In this document: one piece after another, positions 1 to 11,640 of the stretch
Layout of the letters: each line of letters begins with the position of its first letter
Numbering within the stretch: position 1 is the first letter of the stretch
Assembly (NCBI GenBank): GCA_963971425.1
Contig: OZ020525.1
Span: forward strand, 15,940,187-16,004,186
DNA from: Bryoerythrophyllum caledonicum
Lineage: Eukaryota > Streptophyta > Bryopsida > Pottiales > Pottiaceae
DNA length: 64,000 nt
Reading direction: 5' to 3'
Position numbers and translations under genes: made by a program
Notes under the pieces: generated by a model
Database searches by the model: none
What the model saw: the letters and a program-made list of their open reading frames with translations, nothing else
What the model was told of the DNA's origin: nothing

Positions 1-302
1 ATGTTGCAAAGTTTGCTGACATTACAAAAGTGTGTTTGAGCTTGGCAAGAGTAGCAAAAGCTTGGAGAATGTTATAATGTACGCATTAGAGTTGTGCAAA
101 ATTATATTCCCACAAAGCTACTACAATGTCACATCTTCCTTAAAAATTTGAGAGATTCATTATCAAAATTGAGACGACATCAACTTGCCAAAATGGAAAT
201 GGCCCTGTAGAGATTACTGATACCAACATAAGACAGCCTTGGTAAGAAGTCATAACCTTTTAAAATCGGTTAGTATAGTTCTTCATTGTTATCTTAACCT
301 CT
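1..302. other. AT-rich intergenic DNA, no gene seen
   Basis: AT-rich sequence with no open frame of note on either strand and no recognisable RNA gene or repeat end. Confidence 0.6.
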
Positions 303-1123
303 TTAACCCTTAAAGGATCGGAGTCTCCTTAGGGGACACTTTGAATTTCAATTGAGTCTCGCAATCTCAAATTTTGGCATAATTTTTTGATATTTATTTA
401 TTGAATGGGCAAATTTTTAATAGCTTTCCTTTGGCATAATTTTTTTTTGGTAGAAATCTGACTTACGGTTCAAAAATTACAAAAAAAAAATCAATAACAT
501 ATACATATAGTGCAGCAGTTTGGTGTGACATATAACAAACAGAGTAGCAAAACTTCAAATAATTCTAAATTCAATAGAAATTTGAGTTCTTGTCCATTTA
601 CTTTTTTTAAATTCTCTTAGAAAGGGAATGGAAATCATTGCATCTACCATACAGATTTTTGAATTTCAAAAATATGAGAAGGATATGGTATATGCAAAAT
701 TTGTTAGTGTACTGTTAATTCTCAGCACATAGTTGCATTGCAAGATTTTTAAAGACATCTTCTACCCCTCTTCTACTTCTAAAATTTGGTGCACATGTGC
801 CTAAAATGATCCTTTGGAAGTTAAAATTAGAAATCACGACCCGTAGTGCAAAAATTTGCCATAGAAGGTGGTCAAAGTTTGTTGAAGGTGTTTGATATGA
901 CCTCAAGAAGAGTTTATGTTTCACTTCAAAGGCCAATATCTTTCAATCTGTGTTGTCAAACTGAACAATTTTTTTTATCACACACATTCGTACGATCATA
1001 GTATAAGATCATGCGGTTAGATATGTAAAAATTGTGTTTATTTGCATTTTGTGTTGAATGCAAAGAAAGTGGTAGTTTTAAGTGAGTTTGGGTGCTTAAA
1101 TGTCATGGTAATTTAGGGGTTAA
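303..1123. mobile_element. TTAA-flanked non-autonomous element, putative copy a
   Basis: The left end reads TTAA followed by CCCTTAAAGGATC. The right end reads AATTTAGGGG followed by TTAA. These ends match the other TTAA elements in the window. The interior is AT-rich and non-coding. The pairing of these two particular ends is an inference, because several ends of the same family lie close together here. Confidence 0.4.
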
Positions 1124-1286
1124 AATTCTCTTACAACTTGTTCAAATTCATGGCACTAATTTTGAATGGGTTTTTATTACAATATTTTGAAAATGATTTT
1201 CAAAATCCTCCGTTGGGAATTGGGTGATAGCTTTTATGATCTTCACTCGAGCTACTTTAGAATAAGATAAAATATGGTGATTTTTA

Positions 1287-2230
1287 TTAACCCATGAGGT
1301 ACCCTGACAATTTTACACCAAAAACACTTTAAAATTGTTGGATTCTAGTGCAATGAACAAAGAAGGAAACCAAAACTTTGATTTCTAGTTCTGACCATAG
1401 GATCTCAATTAATACTTATTAAGTAATATATTCACAAAATTTCATAAACTTTGACCACAGAGATTGAAAGATTATAGTGTTTGAAGTAAAGCAAATGGTT
1501 CATTTTCTTCCTTGCGTTTAGTGGATCAACAGACGTTGACATTACTTGGTGTCAAATTTTTTGCACTACACAAGGTCTAAATCCATTACCATCTTGTTAA
1601 GCATGATGTTAGTTCCTTATACACCAATTTTTAGAGGTAGAGGACATGTGTAGCATATTCAAAACAACTGTGCAAGGAGTGGAGGTTCAAAATTTGCCAA
1701 TTCACACTTTTATTTTTTGTGAACTTAATAGGTTTTAGACTGATGATCCAAATGGTCAATAAGAAGGTTTACACCACATATTGTTGTGGAAAAAATAAAA
1801 AGTGAGAAATATAAAGATATCTAGTTTTTATGTGGAAAAGAATATGTTTTTTTGGTACCTTACCTGACAATGTGTGAAAATGTTTGACTTGAGTTGGTAT
1901 GCTATATTCCACTAAAGACAAGAACTTTTTTTTGACATTCTAAAGGGAAACAATAATACTTACGAGTATTGAAAATCTCACATTCAATAGAGTGTCCTAG
2001 CAAAAGTTTTTGGAGGTGCCCGAGGTGCCCGCTCTCCCCATTAGAAATTCAAAACCCTATAACTTTTTCATCAAATGACTAATTTAGGAAAAAGTTGTTT
2101 TCCCACTAAGGTCTTGGTAATGCCTTTCTATACTAAAAATTTCAAAGAGGAATGTCGGAAATTGTCACCATAAGAACCTGACCAAACTTTCAAAAAACCC
2201 ATTTTGGACACTTGGTCCTTTAGGGGTTAA
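1287..2230. mobile_element. TTAA-flanked non-autonomous element, copy b (~0.94 kb)
   Basis: It starts TTAA-CCC and ends CCTTTAGGGG-TTAA. The interior matches copies at 29,992-30,942, 39,076-40,047 (reverse) and 52,020 onward, with shared phrases such as GATTATAGTGTTTGAAGT. There is no coding capacity. This uninterrupted copy holds the intact TTAA (at about 1,597) that another copy was inserted into at 29,992, so it serves as the reference empty site. Confidence 0.65.
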
Positions 2231-4031
2231 ATAGATGACAATTTTGGCAATGTAGTCATTTTGCGGGTACAAAGGCGTGTTTTCTAATAAAGTAATCTTA
2301 TCATTATCATTATTTATTTATTTACTACTATATTATTGTATATAGAGTTTGGGGCCCATGAATAATCCAGGGCAGGATTCCTAGGTGGTGTGCAGGGAGG
2401 AGATATAGGGGCTCTGCAGACTTTTCTCTCTTATTGGTTGACAAGGTACTGCACCCTTGACAAACTACTGCACTGCACACTGCCAAGTTCACACACTTTG
2501 AGGTCTGAACACCCTGTTCCCACCTGCCACTTCAGAAATTCCCCTAACATAGGATTAATGAATAGTATTTTACCACAACTGACATCACAATTTTCAGTGT
2601 CCACTTTAGAGTTTATGGCTACACTAAAGATGATATTTACTGTTCACCACACTAATTTGTTTATAAATGAGACCCAAGGGAATGGACGGAGATGGATGGG
2701 ATCATCTCCGACTCGTTCCTGTAGCCTGAACTGCTCAAGGGACCCGAATGTGGTCCCTTGATGTGTAAAAGCTCAATTTGCATGAAGTCCGTGAGAAATT
2801 TGGTTGTGAGATTTTATGTTTAGATTTGTGCACACAATATAGGCACACTTTCCAAAAATCAAATGACAATTTGGAGTTTTAGAACTCATGGGAAAGCTAA
2901 AAATACATAAAATAAGCTCAAATATAATGAATATCTACAAATATCATGCCACATACTATGTTGTATCTCATAAACATGGAAAATGATTTTGATCTGAAAC
3001 TTTGATTGAAATTTGTCTCGAAGAGACTCTTCATTGTTTTGTGATTATTCTTCTCTCTCTCATTGCATATAAAACGTCCGTTTTGATTTGTATAAGTTTT
3101 GGAACATTTTTGTATGAAATCAAGTGAATGTAAATAAAAAAAAGTTATTTAGTGATCATGCAAAAATGTTTACTTCACAATGATATGTCAATGCTAAGTT
3201 ATCTACCTTATGCAAATTTGAACCTCTTTCATTCAAAGTATGAATTTCTTGTAAGATTCCATCGATTGATAGAGTAGTACACCCTCCAAAATCCACAATT
3301 TTCACTACCAATGTATGATGACATTAAATAGAAGAAGAATTCCGGTCTCCTAAGGAATCCGGCATAAATAATGTGTTTGTTCATTCCAACACTAAGTCTA
3401 TGTCCAAAACTTTAAGCACTATAGTGTATTCCATCAACCCGAGGATGTTGTGCAAGATTTACGTAATGATTTTGTAAAGTCAGTTACTAAAATGAAGCAT
3501 TACTTCCCATTAAAGTAAAAAATCAGCACAAATCTTGGTTTTGCATTAACACGCCCCTAAGTACTAAAGAGTTTAAATACAGAGGATTGTACATAATACG
3601 GTTTAATGTCACATGGGGGTTTCACAGTAACCAACCATACATCCACTTCATGTGACAACATTCTCTCTGAGCCATAATTTAACATGGATTTGGAAAGGAA
3701 TGAAAGTTTGATGGCAGTAGCATAATGTACCTGTTTTATGTCAGACTGCCTGAGGTAAAACAAATTCAGCTTTTATTACTCCAAGAAACCAAGGTAGTAA
3801 AACAAGAACTTTGGTGAGTACGGTAAATTATTAAAAGTGGGATTGTATGTATAATTGAAAATGGAATTGTATACTATCATCAATAATTAACAAAATTATA
3901 TATAAAAATAACGATAAAAATAACATGATAGTGAAGTTTTCCAAGAAGTTTTTTCCGAAGTGGAAAGAAATGCAATAGACACTGTGAGATTTAAATACAG
4001 AAAGTAAGAAAGTATGAGAGATTTCATTCTT
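2231..4031. other. Intergenic repeat-derived DNA, no gene seen
   Basis: AT-rich, with scattered short open frames lacking family similarity or sensible codon use. A stretch near 2,600-2,665 (CACTAAAGATG, TTTGTTTATAAATG) recurs near 38,755-38,820, so it is a dispersed repeat. No RNA gene was recognised. Confidence 0.5.
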
Positions 4032-4348
4032 TGTCACGGGATGTGGCGTCGAGGACCGCACCGCTTTGCATAGTGTCAGTGTAGATTAGTTAATTGTAAT
4101 CTACGTTTGTTAGGGACGTATATGTGCCACACCACATCTGTCCAATGGATGTATTTCATCCGTTAGGGTTTTGCGTGTGTGCGTGTAGGGACGCGTACGC
4201 CCCTAACTTAAGTCTTTGTCAAATCAAGCTTTGTGAGTGAATTTAGAGAGTGATTGTCTTGTAAGTGATGATATTTCATTGGTAAAGACGTCATACCTCC
4301 TACTCTATATTTGCACTTGTGGATACTCTCCTTGTGGAATGTGATAAT
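4032..4348 (+). repeat. 5' LTR of the gypsy element
   Basis: It starts TGTCAC and aligns along its length with 15,680-16,008, sharing blocks such as GATGTGGCGTCGAGGAC, AATCTACGTTTGTTA and GTGAATTTAGAGAGTG. By eye the two are roughly 80-85% identical. The 3' boundary is approximate because similarity fades after CTTGTGGAATG. Confidence 0.8.
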
Positions 4349-4559
4349 CCAACTGACATTCTGTGAACATATTTCCGGCCTCCACTGCCAACTGTGCTAA
4401 CCGGATATACATGGTGGGGAGAATATCCTCTTTCTCATAGCGGAAATCTTGAATACGTTGTCGTGATGCAATATAGTTCATGATATAAAAAAAAAGATTA
4501 AGAAGAAAAATGGGGAATTTAGCTGGTTAAGGTAATTGTGGAGAATAAATGGTTTTTTC

Positions 4560-4776
4560 CTCAATTACCCTACCAGGCCAGAAGCTTATCTTAGAGGATC
4601 TTTATTGCATCTTGTCACTAGCTCAGGGCTTAGGAGCGTCTACCAGCTGGATTTGCTGCTGATTCCGGCAGTCCCTTGACCGCGCGAGCGCCAGCCGCTC
4701 TGACAAGCCAAGGAATCGAACCCGGACCGGCGAGGTGCAACGAAAAGCTTAGCCAGCCGAACTAAGCCGCGGTCGA
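4560..4776 (-). mobile_element. tRNA-derived SINE, inserted in the retroelement leader
   Basis: Read on the minus strand, the head begins GACCGCGGC. It contains an A-box-like stretch (complement of 4,753-4,770, with TTAGTTCGGCTGG) and a perfect B box GGTTCGATTCC (complement of 4,712-4,722), at the spacing of a tRNA-type RNA polymerase III promoter. The body continues for about 150 bp into AT-rich sequence near 4,560. There is no complete cloverleaf or acceptor stem, so it is a SINE rather than a functional tRNA gene. The 3' end is approximate. Confidence 0.65.
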
Positions 4777-5139
4777 TGGCAGTACGTGGGCTCTAATGAT
4801 ATTTAAGCTATTCTCTAACTCTTCTGAGATAAAAAAAACTTAAACAGAGTGTTATGGTATTATAGTTTGTAGTAGAAATAAGAAATGTTTGGTTTGGGGG
4901 TTAGTTTAAGGGGAGAAATATAGTGCCAACTTGTAGTAGAGTTATAGGTTAGGAAATAAAAGTCAAGCTAGGCTTATGTGGGAAGATTTGGATAAGATTT
5001 GGAGGTAAATAGACTTTGGTGTCCAAGGGTGAGTAAAAAGGAAGGCTAGAGAAGCATGGGCTGATTTAGGCCATTGACTTTTCTTCCCTCCTCCCTCGGC
5101 CAAAGCCTCCTCCATTTAGTATAAAAGACGCTCGGGTTT

Positions 5140-5890
5140 TCGAGTGGGAGAGGTACAGTTTTGTGAGTTTTGATGTCAGTTTTTAGAGTGATGTAGAACT
5201 TGTTTATAGCTTTCTAACAAGCTATCACACGCTCCAATCAGAGTTATGTAAAAGCTGTGGTGTGGATTTGAATAAAAGAGGGTACTGCTGCCATGAATTT
5301 TTGAGAGCAGTAACTTTGATTCCATGTAAAAACTTGTATACAGAGAGTGAGATAGTGAATCTTTGAACGTATAGTGGTGATTGTATTAGCTTTTTAATGA
5401 GCTATCACAAGCTCAAATCCGAGTTGTTATGGAGCCATGGCACTTGAATTATTGAAGGGGTGTTCTCGGAGGAGCGGTTTTCATTCCACAAGTTTAAAGC
5501 AGAGACTTTGAGTAATCATAGTTCATTATGATTGGAGCCAGTAGAGTTGAAACTTTTGTCACTTGTTCATCTTACTGTTAGCTTTTCAAAAAGCTATTAC
5601 ATGTTTATTTCCAAACTATATTTTAAGAGTTATGCTAGTTTGAATGGGAAGGGGTCGGCTGCCTTCATTAAATTAGAGCAGTAACTTTGATTCTTCATAG
5701 AAATAGTTGTAAAGATCTTTTTGTGTTGAAACTTTGGATATAGAAACCTTACTGTATTAGCTTTTCAAAAAGCTATTGCATGTATTTATATAGTTAGTTT
5801 AGAAGTAAAAGAGCCCGATTTAGTGGGAAGGGTTTCAGCTGCCCATGTTTATACAACTTCATGTTTGACTACTTGCAAGGGTTTGTCAAG
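5140..5890 (+). repeat. Four degenerate ~185-bp tandem units in the retroelement leader
   Basis: Four units start with TAGCTTT followed by AAGCTAT or GAGCTAT (a short stem) at about 5,205, 5,388, 5,578 and 5,757, giving spacings of 183, 190 and 179 bp. Each unit continues with a G-rich stretch and most have GCAGTAACTTTGATTC or a variant. A TATAAAAG box lies just upstream at about 5,121. The array lies between the 5' LTR and gag; its role is unknown. Confidence 0.55.
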
Positions 5891-7052
5891 ATGAACCAAA
5901 AACTCGACTTTCTATGTAGATCAAGACTTTGGTCATCATTGTAGATTAATGGAATTCATATTTGTAGCATCTTCCTTTTCTATTGACTGAAACTGGTAGC
6001 AGCCAAGAACCCATCGTTTTCCCACGGCAAATTCTCTCTCCACGACAACGTTGCATATGATCATGCTGAAACCTTGCATATTCTACCTCCCAAATGGTCA
6101 AGAAAGTGCTCTACGGGATCAAAGGTTGGCGAAGGGTGACCCGCCGCCAATATCGCTTGCATGGCCTAGGCCAAACAGGACATAGCCTCCATGTCAGGCC
6201 CCTTATCAAAAGGACAATTCATTTTTTCTTTGAGTACGTACTAGAAGAATTTTTTTCATGCTGTGGATGGTTAGCGGTAGCCGAAACACGGGCAACAATA
6301 CGTTTGATGAATGCAATCACCAACTCTACAGGGTCGTGCCAATAATCCTCTAGTGGCCGCAACTCCGCATCGTGCTGTGTGATCCACTTCCCGTAGGTCT
6401 GAAGAGCATTGAGCTCCAAGTGTCGTGGCAGTAACTGAAATGCGTACCAATTGTTAAACCACGGTCTTCATTAGCTCTTCTCCTTCATTTATGTCTGGAA
6501 TCTAAATCTACAATCAAATAGAAAAAAAATCCCGCATTAGGGGGAGCGGATCGTTGTCCATATCGTCAAACCTGCTTACAGCCCAAACCGAAGCTAATGA
6601 TTGATATTCAATGCCGAAATAGGCTGAAAAGCCTTGAAAGTATTCGACTTTGGCTCAAGATCTGCAGTGGATGTACTTTTTGGGTGGTCTGGTGAGGGGG
6701 CGGTAGTACGAACTCCTAATATTGACCATAAACAAAACCCTCCGGGAAATTAATTACGACAACTATCTAAAAGATATGAATAAATTGAGCCACCTACACC
6801 TGCAAAATCACCAAGCTATGCAATTGACCAGTCATCACCTCTGGCAATCACAACCCCAATGACTACTCCACATAATGGTCATGCCGGTCATCACCCTAGC
6901 TTTGATGCTACGATACGCCTATCACAAACTAATGACAATGAGCAACGGGGCCACTAGTAAACTCCAGCAACAAAAGTCCGCAATATGGGAAAGTAACTAT
7001 AAATAGCATCTAGAAAATCCACACGGAGAGAATCTCCAATGTAGACAAGTGG

Positions 7053-7690
7053 ATGATAGAAATAATCAACATGCATCTCCTCTCCTTGTACAACAACAAT
7101 GCAACCTTGGCACATTCCTCTGCTGAGGTGGAAGCGCTTGAGAGGGCGATTGCCATGAGTGAGGCCACAAACTTGGTCACGTCTATGATAGACGCTCCCA
7201 AGCCCAAGTACTTGGCTACCACAATCGATAGCTTGGCGGAGACACTATTTAAAAGGGTTGTGCATTGTTGGGCTTATGGAGAATCCAGTCACACCGAAAG
7301 GATCCCAATTGCCCCAAGAAGAAAGGGGCCAATGCGGTCAAGGCTAAATCCAAGACCGAGATGGCCAAGCCTAGCAAGAAAACTGGAGCAAAGGAGATGA
7401 AGCCTGCAACATGTTCTTTCTGTAGCAAGTCTGGCCACAATGACAAGAATTGCTTTGTTCTTCATCCGAAGAAGCGCCTAGGATCTCCAGCTGCCGGATA
7501 AGATGTTGTGAAGATACTTCAGGTCGAAATTGTGGAGTTGAAGAAGCAAATGAGCACAATGACCTCTTTGAGGCAAGTGGTAGACACACGGGCTTCAATG
7601 AGGGATCAAAGCTTATCTTCATCCATGGATGCCTTCTTGTATGACACCTCCCAGCAGGTTGTAGCAGTCGTTGCTACTCGTGCTTGAGCT
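7053..7690 (+). pseudogene. Gag remnant with CCHC zinc knuckle
   Basis: An open frame from 7,053 continues, after a frameshift near 7,270-7,300, into a Lys-rich stretch. A CX2CX4HX4C knuckle (C-SF-C-SKSG-H-NDKN-C) is encoded near 7,411-7,455. A first knuckle near 7,262 keeps CWAYGESSH but its second Cys has become Tyr. Another frame change follows the second knuckle, then a Glu/Lys/Gln-rich segment (VEIVELKKQM) runs to a stop near 7,687. Paired knuckles at the end of Gag that bind genomic RNA are usual in LTR elements. The frameshifts make it non-functional. Confidence 0.7.
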
Positions 7691-7869
7691 ACCGCACAAG
7701 TAGTCGAACCTTCTTCCCTTTGACAGATAGTATTGGTTATCTACGCCACGTGGGTTTGCCGAATCACATTGATTAGACTAAACTACCCCTACTCTTCAAC
7801 ATTGCGGATGCGCCTAATTCTAAAGCTCCTCCCACTTTGACCCTAGCCCTAGGTCCAAAGTCAACTAAG

Positions 7870-8740
7870 CTAGTATGAAAAACCTGTCACAGAGGGTGTA
7901 GGAAAGAATCACGAACCTTCTCTTCCTTTTTGGTGCCAATACAAGATTGATTTTGGAAATCTTGTAACAAAATGTGTTACGTGATTAGTAACTTCAATAA
8001 CAATACAACAATTCAACAAATTTAGAGTTCTAGTTTATAATTAGGCTAGTAGAAGTATATCTTTCAATACTATATACTTGTCACATGTATTTAAAATTGG
8101 ACAAATATAATGTACTAAGAGCTTCTGGAGACAAAATACTTTGAAAATTTTGGCACACATCTATATCATAATGTGTTCATATATTGTGATTTGAAATTTT
8201 AGATTGGAAACTTAATATGACTTTTATTAGTGAAAACTTGCTAATTTTTCATGAAGCCTACATTAGAAATTGATGCTGATTTTTGCTCCAATTTCTTATT
8301 ACAACTTCTACAACATATAAGAATCTATCTTGACACATAAAATGTTTAGAAAAAAAAAATCTTTTTCATTATTTTCTTCAAAGCCTAATTTTTGGTGCCC
8401 TGATCCAACATATAAATGCGTAGTATATTTTGGTATATTTTCAGCCTATGCAATATGTAATGTACTCATCTTGGGAAAGGGTTGGGCCACCTATAGAATG
8501 ACATGTGTTATGACAACACAAGTCCAAAAAATTAGCACCTTATCCAAGATATCTTTTGTTCACCTAACAATTTGATGGCCACCATTTCTTTAGATTTTTT
8601 CAATGGACCATTTATATTCAACAAGGATTCTCAAAAGGGCTACAAATTAAATATGCTACGGAGCATTTTTTTGGCCCAAAAATGAGTAACCTTGGTAGAC
8701 TTTTACCCCCTACCATTTTCTATCATTTAAGGGGACGCCC
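7870..8740. other. AT-rich segment interrupting the retroelement, no gene seen
   Basis: Base composition becomes markedly more AT-rich between the Gag and protease remnants and no retroelement-like frame is visible. It may be a later insertion, but no terminal repeats were found. Confidence 0.35.
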
Positions 8741-9122
8741 CACACTCCTTGTTCTATAAGATCTTGTGCTTGCCTGTGTTTGCTGGTGTGGACTTTCTGA
8801 CAACAAATTTCCGACCATCTAGTGTGTTTCACTTGGTGTGAAGTATGTTGGAGGGCATGCCATCATTAGAGGTATTGCACGCAGTGTCGGCTCCACCGAC
8901 CAAGAAAAATTTGCTGGCGATGCGGACAAAAATTGGCGGCAGAGGCAATTTTCGCATTTGAGGTCAATGCGACACTTACACCTACAAGACAACCATTTGG
9001 GGATCAATCATTCATTCCTGGAGCCGCTTACTTGTCCGATGTTGTGGCTTGGCCAACGCGGGAGCAACACAATTTGCGTCTAGGGCTCATATGGTTGGTG
9101 AATGATGACATAGTGATGGTAG

Positions 9123-9326
9123 TTGGCCATACGAAGGGCACCTCCATTGGAGCTCCCACTGCATATTTTGTTGGACTGCGGATCTCAGCTAGTGATGATT
9201 GGCAAGCAACCAGGCCAAGATTTGGGTTTAGGTGCTTCCAATTCCGGATCCTTGCTCTTTACAATTGTCACATTAATGGGGGCACGGAGTAGGCCATGGA
9301 TTATATCCAACATCCCTTGCAATTGA
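9123..9326 (+). pseudogene. Retropepsin (aspartic protease) remnant
   Basis: The frame encodes LPLHILLDCGSQLVMIG. This matches the retropepsin active-site region (hydrophobic pair, D-S/T-G, then a short polar turn), except that the residue after the catalytic Asp (9,174-9,176) is Cys rather than Ser or Thr. The protease cleaves the Gag-Pol precursor in LTR elements. Downstream frames (near 9,380-9,560) keep fragments such as YDILVAQQTLYP that probably belong to the linker into the methyltransferase. Stops elsewhere show it is a relic. Confidence 0.6.
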
Positions 9327-9774
9327 TGTTCGTCGTAGGATTTGGTCCATTGTACTCTTCTCGGTGCGCTCTGGGTGGTGCTACCAACTATGACATTCTG
9401 GTAGCTCAGCAAACACTTTATCCATTTGATTCCAAGGTGGATAACTAGATAAAAGAGGCATAGATTTGGAATGGGTGGTTTGCCAGTGATGGCAAAAATG
9501 AGCTCATTTTTGTTGTCTTTGCAGCTAGTGTAGTGACTTTGGCCGCGCATGCTATGTGTCGGTACACTGCTTTAGCATCAGATTTGCATGTGATTCTATG
9601 CTTTTGAAGGAGACATATACATTTATGTCGAGGGTAGCGGAATCTTGTCAGTACGCACCAATAGAGCACCATAGACGTCATTGCAAGGATTTGTTTCCAC
9701 CATGAGGCACTTAGTTAAAGCTTAGATGTTGCATTCCAGAAATTGTAGACACTTTTGATGTTCCACAACCCTCA

Positions 9775-11050
9775 ATGGAATCTTCCACTCCATTGTTAGC
9801 CCGCACTATTGAGAGGCGATCACCAAATTGGGGTATTACCCTTATAGAGCTCTTTGCCGGTATGGATACGGAGTTGTCGGCTGTCTTGAAGGTTGGACTC
9901 AAGGTACGGCGATTTATCCAAGTAGATAATGGATTTGCAGCCAACCGTGCCTCTCACCATCACATTTAAGATCTGTTGATATTATACCTGGAGTAGCTAT
10001 CGCTTTTTGTGATTCGCGGTTGTTTTGGCAAGTTGCCACATGATGTGACGCTAATTAGTAAGGATCATCTCTGACGGTTGAGTCACGTAGGTTTGAGGAT
10101 TGGATGACCCTCGGTCGAATCACTTTGCAAATTTGCTCAAATTCATTCAATGGTAGATTACCCACCAATCAAGGCCGCCCGGGTATATCTTTGAGAATTT
10201 ACTCCCATTGGGCAATACTTGGACTAAAGTGTGTAAGGGTGGTGCAAATATCTATCACCTTCATTGTCCTCCCACTTTTATGAATGTCGCCGCATTGGGC
10301 TCCCATGCCCATTGGCCACGTTGGATGTGGACCAACCTAGCTTCTTTAGCAATACTCACCTCAACACTTGCGTCGGTGGAGTGACCTACTTGCCGTGAGA
10401 TTGATGACATTTTAGATGATCATTGTGTGTCCATGGACGAAATCAAGGATGATGAGCCGCCCTAGGCCGTAGTGAATGGCAAGGACTTTACTCGGGGTCA
10501 GTTTGTACATTGATGTGTTATCGGAGGGATCTCCTTATTGACCCTAGTCGAGCGTTGCACCAAACCTCAGCCTCAGGTGGATCCATTTTTCTGGTCCTGT
10601 CCGTTTCAGGATTCTAGAGGCTTTTTTGGATTTTTTTCGGCCAAAATTCATGCCTACGGCCCCATATTACCCTCCAGAAACTCTCCTTGGATCAAATAGG
10701 GCCCACTCCAACACAAAAATAGGGGCAGGTTTTGTTCCACCCCTCCCAAGCCTTCCCGAGCATGTGGCTCAACTCAACGCTTGACCGGGGTCAATAGGCA
10801 AATCCTTACCAGAGGTCCTTTACTTTTTGGACATGCGGTCCAAGCATGATTTGGGATTTTGCTTCCCAATCATTCAAAGAGCCTTTTGCCGATGAGCGTG
10901 AGCGGGCAATGGGCTTTTGACAAGCACCACCGCCGCACTGAAACTCTTTGAAGGTCGCTGTCGTTTCTTGTTGGTTCAAGCCATTGACCTCAACACTCTA
11001 ATTTGGGCTTGTCCCAAGTTTGTCATACTGGGCGACGTCCGGTTCGTCCG
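9775..11050 (+). pseudogene. Cytosine-5 DNA methyltransferase domain inside the retroelement (degenerate)
   Basis: C5-methyltransferase landmarks occur in order on one strand across several frames. They are: SAM-binding motif I (LIELFAGMDTELSAVL, from 9,841); a DDPRSNHFANLL segment (about 10,104); motif VI (GYIFENLLPLG, Glu-Asn at 10,193-10,198); a motif VIII-type Arg-containing stretch (AALGSHAHWPRWMWTN, 10,289-10,336); and a C-terminal block (EPFADERERAMGF at 10,879-10,917, then EGRCRFLLVQAIDLNTLIW to 11,006). The segment that should carry the catalytic Pro-Cys motif IV, just before DDPRS, is missing. Motif I has Asp where Gly is expected. There are several frameshifts and a ~257-bp MITE insertion. 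In the family these enzymes transfer methyl groups from SAM to cytosine C5. This copy cannot be active. Confidence 0.82.
10538..10794. mobile_element. MITE (TTGACCC ends) inserted in the methyltransferase domain
   Basis: Inverted ends: TTGACCCTAGTCGAGCGTTG on the left and its approximate complement (CAACGCTTGACCGGGGTCAA) on the right. The ~257-bp size, TGACCC ends and TTTTTTGGA/GGCCCC-type interior resemble the two copies at 17.07-17.69 kb. Methyltransferase-like coding sequence is visible on both sides, so this is a later insertion. Confidence 0.6.
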
Positions 11051-11199
11051 TTCGATAGAGATCTCAGACAGTCGACACAAATCATAAGGTTGACTTATTT
11101 GTAAGATAAAAAAATTGGCAACGTTGATAACCCTAAGGTCCACCCGGCTCCCATGTTGGCATCACCTAACTGCCATGCAGAATGTTAGACGAGGATGTT

Positions 11200-11640
11200 T
11201 TGGTGGGGTCGAGACGTCACACTACTCCAAGATGATGTCAATGTCTTCCTCTACAACGTCTTCGCTTCCTCAATAGTCCCGTGATGACGTCCCTGCCTCA
11301 CATATGACCGTGATGACGTCCCTGCATTGACTTTCCCGCCCTGACGTCCCCGCCCCGCCCAATTTTTTTATCACCAATCTTTGGATGGCCATAACTCACT
11401 GAAAAATAGTCCAAATTAAGCATTTGAGGTGTTTTTCGATGTATTTACCTCATATCATCGATTTGGATTATTTATAAGTAAGTTATGGCCATCCAAAGAT
11501 TGGTGATAAAAAAATTGGGTGGGGGGGGGACGTCCTCGCCTCTACCTGGAGGACGTCCCTGCTTGGGCGAGAAGGGGTGGGGACGTCTCCACTACTGTCC
11601 GAGGGCGTCTCTGCCCGGTTGTGGACGTTGACACCCTAGT
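11200..11640. mobile_element. Fold-back element with perfect 39-bp arms and GACGTC repeats
   Basis: A perfect 39-bp inverted repeat (11,358-11,396 and 11,481-11,519) encloses a partly self-complementary loop. It is flanked on both sides by repeated GACGTCCCTGC-like units. The loop resembles that of the fold-back at 54.35-54.57 kb (AACTCACT...AGTAAGTTATG), suggesting one family. The outer ends are approximate. Confidence 0.55.

Noticed and set aside
2390..2761. 123-aa open frame
   Set aside because: Part of its DNA recurs near 38.8 kb as a repeat and there is no protein family similarity.
4700..4776. Possible tRNA gene (perfect B box)
   Set aside because: No cloverleaf or acceptor stem closes and a ~150-bp unrelated body follows; interpreted as a SINE.
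6219..6419. Minus-strand 66-aa frame inside the retroelement (LEDYWHDPVELVIAFIKRI)
   Set aside because: Looks protein-like but is short, opposite to the element and without a family I can name.
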